A stretch of DNA of 52,695 nucleotides from Oscillospiraceae bacterium (lineage in GTDB: Bacteria > Bacillota > Clostridia > Oscillospirales > Ruminococcaceae), in assembly GCA_017512745.1 (NCBI GenBank), contig JAFWEV010000079.1, positions 1-52,695 on the forward strand, in the 5' to 3' direction. Numbering within the stretch: position 1 is the first letter of the stretch; the number at the start of each line of letters is the position of its first letter. The translations under genes were made by a program, and so were the position numbers. The notes beneath the pieces are model-generated. The model was not told the origin of the DNA. It saw only the letters and a program-made list of their open reading frames with translations, and did not search any database. Positions 41,317 through 50,285 of this stretch are shown here, piece after piece.

Positions 41317-42501
41317 TTAACCGACGATCTCGACTTTGCTGTTACGGAGCTGATTTCCGCCCGGCTTGAAGAGGTCCGGAAGATCTCTGCGGAACATCTC
41401 GACCTTCTTTACTCGTGCGAGGTATCCGGCGAACAGGCAGACGGGGATGTAATGCGCTGCCGGCATCTGCCAGTAATACTTCGGGCTCGGAAGAGAAGTG
41501 AAGATTACGTTCTCGGGGAAATCTGATCTCGGAGCATCGGTGATGATCCATGTCGGACGTCCGAGAGCTACGGAAGCGTCCACTGATTTCTTGTATCTCG
41601 GATAGCTCGGATCTTTGTAGTTGATCATGAATACTGTTCCGATGGTTTCCGGGTGATCTGCGAACAGATTGATGTGAGCGAACTCCTCAACATTCTCGTA
41701 TGTCGCGAAATCACCTGTCGCCTCGTAGATCTTTGCAGCGGAGAACCATGCGGAAGACATGTCTGCGCCTGAGGAGAAGAACTCGAATGTCTCGATCTTC
41801 TTCCACTCCTTGGCGATCTTGAGAGCCTGCTCGTCCATGGCGTCAAAATTCTCGTTGACTGCTGCTGTATATGCCTGAATATTCTTCCTCATGTCGCCGG
41901 CCGTGGACATCGGATAAACTCCTTTGACTTCACCCATTCTTATGGCCTGTGAGAAAAGGGAATAAAGTGAGGCATAGTAGCTGCGGCATCCGGGTACGTG
42001 CTCATTGAAGGGATTTTCGAGCTCGGGGATATCCGTGAGGACCTGTCTCTTGCATTCCTGTCCGAGAGGAGACTCCGCGTTTGCCGTGACGGCAACGCTC
42101 AGTCCGCCGAGGTTGACATCGTTTGTTCTCTTTGCAGCCTCAAAACAGCGGGACGGACCGCCGCTCACAGAGACGATGTAAACGAGGGGATTGCAGGGTT
42201 CTGTGCCGATCGCGGACGCCGGATATTCTCTGGTGTACTCTACGATCGGGATTGCTTCAGCATCAACACCTTTGCCGAGAAGCTGGAAGGCTCTTGCGCC
42301 GGCAACCGCCGCACACCAGCTGTCGCCGCATCCGGTAAGAATGACCTTTCTCGCTGACAGAAGTTCAGGAGTTGTGAGGGCCATACGGATACCGGTATAG
42401 TCTTCTCTGTTTTCTACGCCATCGTTGAGAATATGGAGACCGAGAGCCGGTATATCCATACATTCATGACGAAGCATATTGTCGAAATCGCTTTTGATCA
42501 T
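41317..42501 (-). CDS. SIS-domain sugar-phosphate protein, copy A
   Basis: 394-residue double-SIS protein, the first gene of the operon. Motifs: TGCGDS near residue 57, the phosphate loop SVSGGPS near 110, and YENVEEFAHINLF in the second domain, giving the E-x2-H of deglycase-type SIS proteins. Shared blocks with copy B (LGRPT-IITD; FRRDLPDLFKPGGNQLRNS against FKEPWRSTGSS) show a duplication, probably followed by heterodimer formation. ATG 42501 follows AAGGAGG. The divergent region to mazG holds the operon's promoter, which I cannot place exactly. Confidence 0.86.
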   Translation of the reverse strand: MIKSDFDNMLRHECMDIPALGLHILNDGVENREDYTGIRMALTTPELLSARKVILTGCGDSWCAAVAGARAFQLLGKGVDAEAIPIVEYTREYPASAIGTEPCNPLVYIVSVSGGPSRCFEAAKRTNDVNLGGLSVAVTANAESPLGQECKRQVLTDIPELENPFNEHVPGCRSYYASLYSLFSQAIRMGEVKGVYPMSTAGDMRKNIQAYTAAVNENFDAMDEQALKIAKEWKKIETFEFFSSGADMSSAWFSAAKIYEATGDFATYENVEEFAHINLFADHPETIGTVFMINYKDPSYPRYKKSVDASVALGRPTWIITDAPRSDFPENVIFTSLPSPKYYWQMPAAHYIPVCLFAGYLARVKKVEMFRRDLPDLFKPGGNQLRNSKVEIVG

Positions 42502-42661
42502 ATGTTTCCTCCTTAAGAGTTATATAAAAGAAATACATCTGTATTCTTCGACATAAATAGCATACCATAACGGGAATGACGGGACACATGAGATAGCTCA
42601 TAAAAAGTTAACATTTGCGGAAAAAAATGTGAAAAAAACATGATAAACTGTAAGAAAAACA

Positions 42662-43153
42662 ATGATTGTGGAGCAGAATATGTACGATTTTGATGATTTC
42701 AGGAAGATTGTTGCAAAACTGAGAGCGGAGGACGGATGCCCGTGGGACAGAGAACAGACCATCATGAGCATGCGGGCATGCTGTATAGAGGAAGCTGCGG
42801 AAGTGGTCTGCGGAGCGGATATCTACGATGAGACCGGTGACCCGTCCAACCTTAGGGAAGAGCTGGGAGATCTGCTTTTTCAGGTACTGCTGAACAGTCA
42901 GATAGCGGAGGACGAAGGATTGTTCACTCTGGATGACGTCATCGACGGGATAGCTGCAAAGATGATCAGCAGACACCCTCATGTTTTTGGCGATGAGAAA
43001 GCGGCGGATTCCGCTGCGGTCATAGCGAGATGGAACGAACTAAAGAAGACGGAAAAGACAGGGAAGGAATGGCAGAAAGAATATCTGCCCAGAGCTTTCT
43101 CCGAGTCGGTGGAATTCATAGACAGGGCGAGGGAGAGGAAAGGCATCAAGTGA
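42662..43153 (+). CDS. mazG: MazG-family nucleoside triphosphate pyrophosphohydrolase
   Basis: 163-residue single MazG domain. Signature: LRAEDGCPWDREQT near the start, EEAAEVVCGAD, and LREELGDLLFQVLLNS (the E-x2-E and E-x2-D metal sites), followed by the C-terminal KMISRHPHVFGDE. It hydrolyses NTPs or dNTPs to monophosphates, cleaning the pool. It is half the length of E. coli MazG, which has two domains. It heads a plus-strand run; its stop overlaps the YdcF gene's start (GTGA). Divergent from the SIS/YjbQ operon. Confidence 0.9.
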   Translation: MIVEQNMYDFDDFRKIVAKLRAEDGCPWDREQTIMSMRACCIEEAAEVVCGADIYDETGDPSNLREELGDLLFQVLLNSQIAEDEGLFTLDDVIDGIAAKMISRHPHVFGDEKAADSAAVIARWNELKKTEKTGKEWQKEYLPRAFSESVEFIDRARERKGIK

Positions 43154-43929
43154 GAGCGAAGCTTACTCCCGGCAGAAGGATACTGCTTCTTATCGGATCT
43201 CTGCTGTTTCTTCTTTTTTTCTGTCCTATGGCGGGCGGCATCAGAAATATCGGAAACGCCGCTGGAATGGTCATCTCCGCAATAATCATCGGATATGCAT
43301 TTGCGGCAGATGAGATAAACGGGATAATAGCCGACATGAAAGGAAACAGGACCGGAAAGATCCTGCTTGCCGCGGCATCGGGTCTTATCATCCTGGTACT
43401 TGTCCTGACTCTGTGGATGACTGCGCTCATCATCTCATATCCCAGAGGAGAAGCGCCGGATGATGCGTGCGTGATTGTGCTCGGATGTCAGGTGAGAGAG
43501 AAAGATCCGAGCAGAATGCTGAGACAAAGACTTGAAACGGCATTGGATTATCTTGAAGCGCATCCGGATTCCCGGTGCATAGTCTCAGGGGGAAGAGGAA
43601 CAAATGAGAACCTCTCAGAGGCGGAATGCATGTACAACTGGCTGACTGACAGAGGAATTGATCCGGCAAGACTGTATATGGAACCGGATTCGAGGAATAC
43701 ATATGAGAATATCGGGAATTCATATGAGGTGCTAATGGAGAATGAACTGGGCGATACTGTCGTTATAGTAACAAACGGATTCCATCAGTACAGGGCCTGC
43801 AGATTTGCCCGTGACAGATCACTTACGGCATATTCAGAACCGGTCGGAACGGATATTATGCTGCTGCCCGGATTCTGGATACGGGAGATGCTCGCCGTAT
43901 TCGGCGAGTGCGTTCTTGGACTCAACTGA
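43150..43929 (+). CDS. YdcF family (DUF218) membrane protein
   Basis: 259-residue protein with three N-terminal membrane helices (about residues 10-30, 36-56 and 75-100), then a DUF218 domain recognised by VIVLGCQV, IVSGGRGTNENLSEAECMYNWL, RNTYENIGNS and VTNGFHQYRACRFA. The domain is on the outer face. Relatives (SanA, ElyC, YdcF) affect cell envelope or bind S-adenosylmethionine, but the reaction is unproven. The start is GTG 43150 in GTGA overlap with mazG; a longer frame inside mazG is rejected. Confidence 0.85.
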   Translation: MRAKLTPGRRILLLIGSLLFLLFFCPMAGGIRNIGNAAGMVISAIIIGYAFAADEINGIIADMKGNRTGKILLAAASGLIILVLVLTLWMTALIISYPRGEAPDDACVIVLGCQVREKDPSRMLRQRLETALDYLEAHPDSRCIVSGGRGTNENLSEAECMYNWLTDRGIDPARLYMEPDSRNTYENIGNSYEVLMENELGDTVVIVTNGFHQYRACRFARDRSLTAYSEPVGTDIMLLPGFWIREMLAVFGECVLGLN

Positions 43930-43993
43930 TTTGTCGCCGGCAGAGTATGCGCTATAATAAAAACAGACATTAAAAAGAGAAGGGGAAAAGCAA

Positions 43994-44707
43994 ATGGATA
44001 CCAGGATACTTCTTGTCGTTCCGAAAAGACATGACTGCATAAATGAACTGAGAAAATTCATTAACTGGGAAGAAGCCGATATTTACGTGTTCCCCGAGGG
44101 ATTTCTGGATACCGAACACCTCGGCGAGGCTCTTGATATTATCCGCGATGCGGGGAAATTCGTGATCGCCGGATATGACGACAAGAGCGGTAAGGCTCCT
44201 AAGGAGAAGGCTCTTGTCATCGATAAGGGAGAGATAATAGGGGAAACGACAAAATGCATCATAACCCCGAATGAGAGAAACAGCGGATATGTTCCGGGAA
44301 GCGAATTCCACTGCGTCGATACGAGATTCGGAAAGATAGCCATCCCTATCTGCTATGAGATCCACTTCCCTGAGGTTGCGAGGATTCTTGCGTATGAGGA
44401 TCCGGTGCTCTTTGTGAACACAGTCGGAACAAGCATGTGGCATGAGCTTCAGTTTGAGCAATGGACCGCTCTCGGAAGGGCAAGGGCTATTGAAAACGAA
44501 GTGCATATAGTCGGATGCTGTCATTATACCGACGGCATCGCCATGGCGTACTGTTACGACTGTGACGGCAGAAACGTGCTGCTGGCAAAGAACGCCTACG
44601 GGGCATTCCTCGTAAAACTGGATCTCGAGAAGAGCCATGAAAAGAAGATAGCATATTTCAAGGACAGGCTGCCGGCACTGTTCGGAAGGATCACGGAAGA
44701 AGTCTGA
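43994..44707 (+). CDS. Carbon-nitrogen hydrolase (nitrilase superfamily)
   Basis: 237-residue nitrilase-fold hydrolase, which cleaves amides or nitriles. The catalytic triad is visible: glutamate in VFPEGFLD near residue 35, a lysine in the GETTKCI region, and the nucleophile cysteine in IPICYEIHFPE near 118. After it comes NTVGTSMWHELQ. The length is a bit short for the family (250-300). The start is ATG 43994 behind AGGGG. It is followed by the thioesterase gene after 2 bases. Substrate unknown. Confidence 0.85.
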   Translation: MDTRILLVVPKRHDCINELRKFINWEEADIYVFPEGFLDTEHLGEALDIIRDAGKFVIAGYDDKSGKAPKEKALVIDKGEIIGETTKCIITPNERNSGYVPGSEFHCVDTRFGKIAIPICYEIHFPEVARILAYEDPVLFVNTVGTSMWHELQFEQWTALGRARAIENEVHIVGCCHYTDGIAMAYCYDCDGRNVLLAKNAYGAFLVKLDLEKSHEKKIAYFKDRLPALFGRITEEV

Positions 44708-44709
44708 TA

Positions 44710-45123
44710 ATGCATACATACACACATAAAGTCGCTTATTACGAGACAGACAAGATGGGTCTTACCCATCACTCGAATTACATAAGATGGATGGAAGAGG
44801 CCAGAGTGGACTATTTTGAAAAAATAGGCGCGCCATATGATGCTCTGGAAAAAAAGGGAATATTCTCCCCGGTCACAAGAGCCGAACTGGATTATGTCAG
44901 GAGCACGACATATCCGGAAACTGTAACTATCGAGACCAGGATCACGGAATTCAGGGGAGTCAGGCTCAAGGTCTCATATATCATGAAGAATGCAGACGGC
45001 GAGATAGTCTGCAGAGCCCGTTCGGAGCACTGCTTCCTGGATAAAGAGGGCAGGCTTATACGCGTAAAGAGGGATGAACCCGAACTGTATGAACTTCTGA
45101 GCGGACTTGCGGAAGAGGAATAA
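44710..45123 (+). CDS. Acyl-CoA thioesterase (YbgC/FadM-type hotdog)
   Basis: 137-residue 4HBT hotdog-fold thioesterase. The family active-site stretch is HKVAYYETDKMGLTHHSNYIRWMEEARVDYFE, with the catalytic aspartate in TDKMG. It would hydrolyse acyl-CoA or an acyl carrier thioester. Its start lies 2 bases after the nitrilase stop (TGATAATG), so it is coupled to it, and its stop lies just ahead of the tatD GTG. Confidence 0.9.
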   Translation: MHTYTHKVAYYETDKMGLTHHSNYIRWMEEARVDYFEKIGAPYDALEKKGIFSPVTRAELDYVRSTTYPETVTIETRITEFRGVRLKVSYIMKNADGEIVCRARSEHCFLDKEGRLIRVKRDEPELYELLSGLAEEE

Positions 45124-45124
45124 G

Positions 45125-45919
45125 GTGGAAATAAGGTATTACGATATAGGGATCAATCTCTTCAGTGAGCAGTTCAAAGACAAAGAGGAGATAATACGTG
45201 AAGCCTGGGAAGCGGAAGTCGCCTGCATAATCACGGGCAGTGATATGAAGAGCTCGGGACTTACCGACGAATTCACCCGCACACACAATGTCTGGGGCAC
45301 TGCGGGCATTCATCCGCATGCTGCGGACAGGGCAAAAGACGGAGATTTTGAGGAACTGAGAAAAATACTTACGTCCAACGACAGGATGATAGCCGTGGGT
45401 GAGTGCGGACTCGACTTCAACAGAATGTTCTCGGAAAAGGAGAACCAGATAAAGTGTCTTGAGAGGCACATAGCCCTTGCGGAAGAACTTCGTATGCCGA
45501 TGTTCCTGCATGAGAGAGATGCCGCTGACACTTTTTACGATATCTTCTCAGCGCATAAAGATGTGTGCGCAAGATCAGTGGTCCACTGTTTCACAGGTAC
45601 GGCGGAAACGGCAAAAAAATATCTGGATCTCGGATTCTGCATAGGGATCACAGGATGGATCTGCGACGACAGAAGAGCTGAGGATATGCGTGAAGCGGTA
45701 CGGATAATACCCAGTGACAGACTGCTCATAGAGACGGACGCACCGTATCTCACTCCGAGAAACATAAAAGGACTCGGGAGAGTGAACCATCCGAGGAATG
45801 TGAAGTATGTCGCCGAAACTCTTGCCAGATACAAACAGATGGATGAAAATGAATTGACAGACATACTGAAGAAGAATACGGAAAGAGTTTTCGGCATCGG
45901 GATCGGGAGAAGCGAATGA
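45125..45919 (+). CDS. tatD: TatD-type metal-dependent deoxyribonuclease
   Basis: 264-residue TatD hydrolase. It has the true TatD-subfamily marks: YYDIGINLFS at the N-terminus in place of the H-x-H of YcfH/YjjV, TAGIHPHAAD, GECGLDFNRMFS, VHCFTGT, GITGWICDDRR, and IETDAPYLTP. Such enzymes are 3'-5' exonucleases in DNA repair or quality control. The start is GTG 45125 behind GAGG, 1 base after the thioesterase stop; a TTG at 45107 is in-frame but overlaps it. Its last codons overlap the next gene (GAATGATG). Confidence 0.92.
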   Translation: MEIRYYDIGINLFSEQFKDKEEIIREAWEAEVACIITGSDMKSSGLTDEFTRTHNVWGTAGIHPHAADRAKDGDFEELRKILTSNDRMIAVGECGLDFNRMFSEKENQIKCLERHIALAEELRMPMFLHERDAADTFYDIFSAHKDVCARSVVHCFTGTAETAKKYLDLGFCIGITGWICDDRRAEDMREAVRIIPSDRLLIETDAPYLTPRNIKGLGRVNHPRNVKYVAETLARYKQMDENELTDILKKNTERVFGIGIGRSE

Positions 45920-46341
45920 TGACACAGAGAGAAAAAGAACTGAGCGAAGCCATTACGGCGTCAGAGAGGGTGCTGGACCATCTCTATGCTGCTGAAACGA
46001 ATCTCAAGACCGCAAAAAACTGGGGTGTTATCGATATAGTCGGCGGCGGTTTTGTCAGCACTTTCGTAAAGCGGGAATATATGGAGACTGCCCAGCGCGA
46101 ACTTTGGGCGGCAAACAGCGCGATACAGGTTCTCAACAATGAGATAGATGATGTCGAGAGAGTGGAACATATAGATATTGACACATCGGGGCTTCTCGCT
46201 TTTGCCGATTTCTTTTTTGACGGACTTCTCGCCGATGCCCTTGTGCAGGCGCAGATCAATGATGTGAGAAACAGAGTGATCGATACAATAAACAGGATAC
46301 AGGATCTGAGAAATTATCTTATCCAACTGTACAATAACTGA
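45916..46341 (+). CDS. Helical protein of unknown function
   Basis: 141-residue protein, mostly helical: a long heptad-rich N-terminal helix (TASERVLDHLYAAETNLKTAKNW), a short glycine-containing loop (IDIVGGGFVSTFVK), then a helix with WAANSAIQVLNNEIDDVER and a C-terminal helix. The middle glycine-rich IDIVGGG part recalls small conserved proteins seen in other Firmicutes, but I do not recognise the function. The start overlaps the tatD stop by 4 bases (ATGATGA), and the asparaginase gene starts 13 bases later. Confidence 0.65.
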   Translation: MMTQREKELSEAITASERVLDHLYAAETNLKTAKNWGVIDIVGGGFVSTFVKREYMETAQRELWAANSAIQVLNNEIDDVERVEHIDIDTSGLLAFADFFFDGLLADALVQAQINDVRNRVIDTINRIQDLRNYLIQLYNN

Positions 46342-46354
46342 GAGGAGAACCGTT

Positions 46355-47350
46355 TTGAAAAGAATCCTGATACTCAATACGGGCGGAACGCTCTCGTCTG
46401 TTGTAAAACAGCAGGGCATGGCTCCGGGGATAAGCACAAAGGACATGCTGGATGAGATACGAATGGTATCGAGGAACACTGAACTCGCCATGAAGGACAT
46501 CTCATCACTGGACAGCGCAAATATAACTCCGGATAACTGGGCCGCAATGGCGGCGGAGGTCGCTCTTGCAAAGGAAGAGTTTGACGGAGTGGTGATCATC
46601 CACGGCACGGATACGATGGCATATACCTCCTCAATGCTCTCTTTTATGCTCCAGAATATCAGTATTCCTGTTGTTATCACCGGAAGCCAGCTCTCTATCT
46701 CAGATCCCGTGGCGGATGCCATGGAGAATCTGAGATGTGCCATATATATGGCTGCCAGCGGATATGCCGGAGTATTTCTTGCATTCAACAGAAAGGTGAT
46801 CCTTGGATGCAGGGCATCCAAGATCAACACTGTGAGCTTCGATGCCTTCAAGAGCATAAATTATCCGAATATTGCGGAGATAAGTTCCGCGGGGATGCAG
46901 GTCAGAACAGATATGATTCCGCAGAGAAAGGGCATTTTTTCTCTCAATACGAAGTATTCCGACAGGATAGCCGTCGCAAAGCTGTTCCCGGGAATAGGCA
47001 GGGACTATTTCACTTCTCTCATCGGGAGCGGAGTCAGGGGAGTATATATCGAAGCATACGGTCTCGGGGGAATGCCGTTCCTCGGTACGGACCTTACGCA
47101 GTCTGTAAGAGAGATGACGGACAGCGGTATTTTTGTTCTGGTGGGAACACAGTGTATATACGGCGGAAGCAATCTTAAGGTTTACGAAACAGGAAGAAAA
47201 GCTCTCGAGGCCGGAGCACATGAGGCATATGATATGACTTCCGAGTCGGCAGTTACCAAACTCATGTGGGTGTTGGGACAGACTGACGATCCTAAGTCTG
47301 TAAGGGAATACTTTACCATCGACCTCTGCAACGAAGTCACTATCAAATAG
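46355..47350 (+). CDS. ansA: Asparaginase (type I, cytosolic)
   Basis: 331-residue L-asparaginase. The active-site threonines are in ILNTGGTLSS (threonine near residue 12) and VIIHGTDTMAYTSS (about 85-98, the second motif with Thr-Asp-Lys partners), and SDPVADAMENL follows. It converts asparagine to aspartate and ammonia in the cytosol; no signal peptide is present, which marks type I. The start is TTG 46355 with GAGGAG upstream. It is in a coupled run from mazG to the glucosidase gene and is probably expressed with them. Confidence 0.9.
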   Translation: MKRILILNTGGTLSSVVKQQGMAPGISTKDMLDEIRMVSRNTELAMKDISSLDSANITPDNWAAMAAEVALAKEEFDGVVIIHGTDTMAYTSSMLSFMLQNISIPVVITGSQLSISDPVADAMENLRCAIYMAASGYAGVFLAFNRKVILGCRASKINTVSFDAFKSINYPNIAEISSAGMQVRTDMIPQRKGIFSLNTKYSDRIAVAKLFPGIGRDYFTSLIGSGVRGVYIEAYGLGGMPFLGTDLTQSVREMTDSGIFVLVGTQCIYGGSNLKVYETGRKALEAGAHEAYDMTSESAVTKLMWVLGQTDDPKSVREYFTIDLCNEVTIK

Positions 47351-47364
47351 AGGAGGACGAAGCT

Positions 47365-49590
47365 TTGAAATACCCTGAACTTGTGAAAAAACTTACACTT
47401 GAGGAAAAGATAAGACTGGTCACCGGATACGGGGCGTGGCATACATATCCGGTCGAAAAGATTGGCTTGAGAAGCATTATGATGACTGACGGCCCTATAG
47501 GACTGCGCAAAGTCGATGAGGGAAAGAGCGAGAGCTATATGTCTGTATGTTTCCCGTCCGGATGTCTTACCGCGTGCTCATTTGACAGAGATCTGCTCAG
47601 ATCGATGGGGGAGCACCTTGGAGACGAATGCCAGGCATATGATGTGAGTCTGATACTCGGCCCCGCCATGAATATAAAGAGATCTCCGCTCTGCGGGAGA
47701 AATTTCGAATACTATTCCGAGGACCCGACGCTCTCCGGTGAGATGGCTGCGGCTTATGTCGAAGGAGTGCAGTCCAAAGGTGTCGGAGCGACCATAAAGC
47801 ACTTTATATGCAACAATCAGGAATACAGGCGGATGTCCTACAATGCCGTCATCGATGAGAGAGCGCTCAGAGAGATCTATCTTGCCGGATACGAGCTGGC
47901 GGTCAAGAAGAGTCACCCGTATGCTGTCATGTGCTCATACAACAAGGTGAACGGCGAACACCTGAGCGACAGCAGGCGTTTCCTCACGGATATACTGAGA
48001 GACGAGTGGGGATTCGACGGGATTGTGATGTCTGACTGGGGAGCGGTCTATCACAGGGATCTCGGCATCAAGGCCGGACTGGATCTTGAGATGCCGGGCA
48101 ATAAGTGGGCAAACGGCGGCTTCATAAAGAGAGCCATCGCCGACGGTTCAATATCACTTGAAGATCTCGACACATGTGTGGACAGGATTATAGATGTCGT
48201 AAAGAGATGTGAGGACAGAAAGACAGAATTCCCGTTCAAAGAGGATCATGAACTCGCCGGAAGGATAGCAGAGGAATCCATGGTCCTCCTCAGAAATGAG
48301 AACGGAGTTCTTCCGTTAGCCAAAGGGTCGAAGGCTGCAGTGATCGGAGAATTTGCCGTAAAACCGAGGATCCAGGGCGGCGGAAGCGCATTCATCAACT
48401 GCTACGCCGTCGACAGTACTCTGGATGAACTGGAAGGATTTGGAGATATCACGTATTTTGAGGGATTCAGAGCCGACAGCGATGAAAAAGATGATGATCT
48501 ATTCAACGCCGCGCTGAGCGGAGTTGCCGGATTCGATACGGTCATTGTGATGGCGGGACTGCCCGATTCCTACGAATCCGAAGGGTTTGACAGAACTCAT
48601 ATGAGACTTCCTGCCGTCCAGAATGAGCTCATAGAAAGGCTTGCTGAGACAGGCAAGAGGATAGTTGTCGTTCTCCAGAATGGGGCGTCGCTGGAACTGC
48701 CCTGGGCGGATAAAGTCGATGCTATTCTTGAAGCATATCTCGGCGGAGAGGCGGTCGGAAAGGCTATAGCAAGAGTGCTCTACGGGGAAGTGAGCCCCAG
48801 CGGAAAGCTTGCCGAGTCATTCCCGTACAGACTTGAAGACAACCCGTCATATCTCAATTTCCCGGGAGACGGATATACGGTCAATTATGCCGAGAGTATC
48901 TATGTAGGTTACAGATACTATCAGAAAAAGAAGGTTGGTGTAAGATATCCGTTCGGATTCGGACTCAGCTACACAGAGTTCGAATATAAGAACATGAAAG
49001 TATCGAAAGACAGTCTTTCTGACGGTGAGACTCTTAAGGTGTCCGTGGATATAACCAATACAGGAGCAGTCCGGGGCAAGGAAACGGTCCAACTGTATGT
49101 CGCCGATGCCGGCGATCAGACCGGAAGAGCACAGAGATGCGTCCGTGAGCTGAGGGATTTCGCAAAGGTCGACCTTGGGCCTGGTGAGACAAAAACAGTG
49201 GTTTTCGAACTTCCGATGCGCGCATTTGCGTATTACGAGGAGAGACTTGCGGATTGGATAGTGCCGGCCTCGCAGTACAGGATAGAAATAGGGGCTTCAT
49301 GTGAAGACATAAGACAGTGTGCCGAAATATTCGCAGGGAGTGAGAAGCAGCTTCCGCTTGAGATCACGGAGGATACGGTTTTTGGAGAACTGCTGCGCGA
49401 TGAAAGAACAAAGCAGTATACCCTCGACAATCTCATCAACAAACAATCCGGAGGTATCTCGTCATTCCCGCCGGACGCCATTGCGGCACTGATGGATCAC
49501 AATCCCATCAGAGGGCTCAGAAATTTCGGAAATGAATCCGCGGACAGAGTGGATGAGATCCTGTACGAGATAAAGGAGCTCACAAAATAA
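47365..49590 (+). CDS. bglB: Glycoside hydrolase family 3 beta-glucosidase
   Basis: 741-residue GH3 enzyme without a signal peptide, so it is intracellular. The TIM-barrel domain runs about 1-300, with the nucleophile aspartate in GIVMSDWGAV near residue 222. The alpha/beta sandwich comes next (VLLRNENGVLPL), and the C-terminal fibronectin-III-like domain runs about 560-640 (RGKETVQLYV). This order is that of BglB-type beta-glucosidases, which split cellobiose or similar oligosaccharides; xylosidase activity is not excluded. The start is TTG 47365 with GAGGAGG. A terminator follows. Confidence 0.92.
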   Translation: MKYPELVKKLTLEEKIRLVTGYGAWHTYPVEKIGLRSIMMTDGPIGLRKVDEGKSESYMSVCFPSGCLTACSFDRDLLRSMGEHLGDECQAYDVSLILGPAMNIKRSPLCGRNFEYYSEDPTLSGEMAAAYVEGVQSKGVGATIKHFICNNQEYRRMSYNAVIDERALREIYLAGYELAVKKSHPYAVMCSYNKVNGEHLSDSRRFLTDILRDEWGFDGIVMSDWGAVYHRDLGIKAGLDLEMPGNKWANGGFIKRAIADGSISLEDLDTCVDRIIDVVKRCEDRKTEFPFKEDHELAGRIAEESMVLLRNENGVLPLAKGSKAAVIGEFAVKPRIQGGGSAFINCYAVDSTLDELEGFGDITYFEGFRADSDEKDDDLFNAALSGVAGFDTVIVMAGLPDSYESEGFDRTHMRLPAVQNELIERLAETGKRIVVVLQNGASLELPWADKVDAILEAYLGGEAVGKAIARVLYGEVSPSGKLAESFPYRLEDNPSYLNFPGDGYTVNYAESIYVGYRYYQKKKVGVRYPFGFGLSYTEFEYKNMKVSKDSLSDGETLKVSVDITNTGAVRGKETVQLYVADAGDQTGRAQRCVRELRDFAKVDLGPGETKTVVFELPMRAFAYYEERLADWIVPASQYRIEIGASCEDIRQCAEIFAGSEKQLPLEITEDTVFGELLRDERTKQYTLDNLINKQSGGISSFPPDAIAALMDHNPIRGLRNFGNESADRVDEILYEIKELTK

Positions 49591-49625
49591 AAAAAGGCCG
49601 AATGCACTTGAATGTGCATTCGGTC
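49591..49625. terminator. Terminator between GH3 gene and zinc-ribbon/DUF4870 gene
   Basis: A 12-bp stem with one G-U pair (49596-49607 with 49614-49625) follows the GH3 stop. The A run at 49591-49600 makes it a strong terminator on the minus strand for the zinc-ribbon gene; on the plus strand the T run is weak. Confidence 0.85.
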
Positions 49626-49645
49626 TTACTTGTATGCAATGTGAA

Positions 49646-50170
49646 TTATTTGAGGAATCCGATTCCGCGTACGATTGCCGGCTCAACTGACTTGTTCTTG
49701 CAGACTCTGACGAAGCAGATGATCTGGATAACAGCGAGAACAACGGTCATGATGCCTGCAGCGATCCATCCAATGATAGGGATGACGCAGAGTACTACGA
49801 GCAGAAGGGATGCGATCTGAAGTTTGAGGCCCTGTCTGATGTGGAACTTGAGGAACGGAGAATCGTGATTTGCGAGAAGAGAAACGATTACTCCCATAAG
49901 GCCGAAGAGGTAGATCAGCATTGCGAAGAGTTTGTTGTCGGAGACGTCTGCCGGATCGAATTCGTTTGTATGATCATAGGGATCATAAGCGGGCTGAACG
50001 GGCTGCTGATACTGCATGTTCTGCTGATAGTTGGGATCCTGCTGATACTGCGGGGCTGCCGGCTGAGGAGCTGCACCCTGAGGAGCTGCCTGATTGAAGT
50101 TATATCCGCAGTTCGGGCAGAACTGTGCGCTGTCGTCAAACTGTGCACCGCATGTAGGACAAGTTTTCAT
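49646..50170 (-). CDS. Zinc-ribbon DUF4870-type membrane protein
   Basis: 174-residue protein. The N-terminal zinc ribbon has cysteines at 4, 7, 18 and 21, the same spacing as the large Q-repeat protein at 34968. A Pro/Gln/Ala-rich linker (about 27-65, including QYQQPVQ) leads to three membrane helices with the DUF4870 pattern (MLIYLFGLMGVIVSLLANHDSPFLKFHIRQGLKL). These proteins are common and uncharacterised in Firmicutes. The start is ATG 50170 with AGGAGG upstream. Monocistronic. Confidence 0.85.
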   Translation of the reverse strand: MKTCPTCGAQFDDSAQFCPNCGYNFNQAAPQGAAPQPAAPQYQQDPNYQQNMQYQQPVQPAYDPYDHTNEFDPADVSDNKLFAMLIYLFGLMGVIVSLLANHDSPFLKFHIRQGLKLQIASLLLVVLCVIPIIGWIAAGIMTVVLAVIQIICFVRVCKNKSVEPAIVRGIGFLK

Positions 50171-50285
50171 TGATTCAAATCCTCCTGAAAGTGATTATTA
50201 ACATTTTAGCACTATTAATTGATTGTGCCAATAAAATATACTCGTATTAAGCGAATCTTAAAACCTATATTCGTAGGAGGCTGCT

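Noticed and set aside
45961..46857. 298-codon minus-strand frame spanning the helical protein and asparaginase genes
   Set aside because: Antisense of two genes in a coupled operon; low-complexity Ser/Ile-rich composition with no family.
50220..50285. SOS box in front of the SRAP gene
   Set aside because: No GAAC-N4-GTTC-type site is visible. A CGAAT/ATTCG inverted repeat is present but does not match LexA sites I know.
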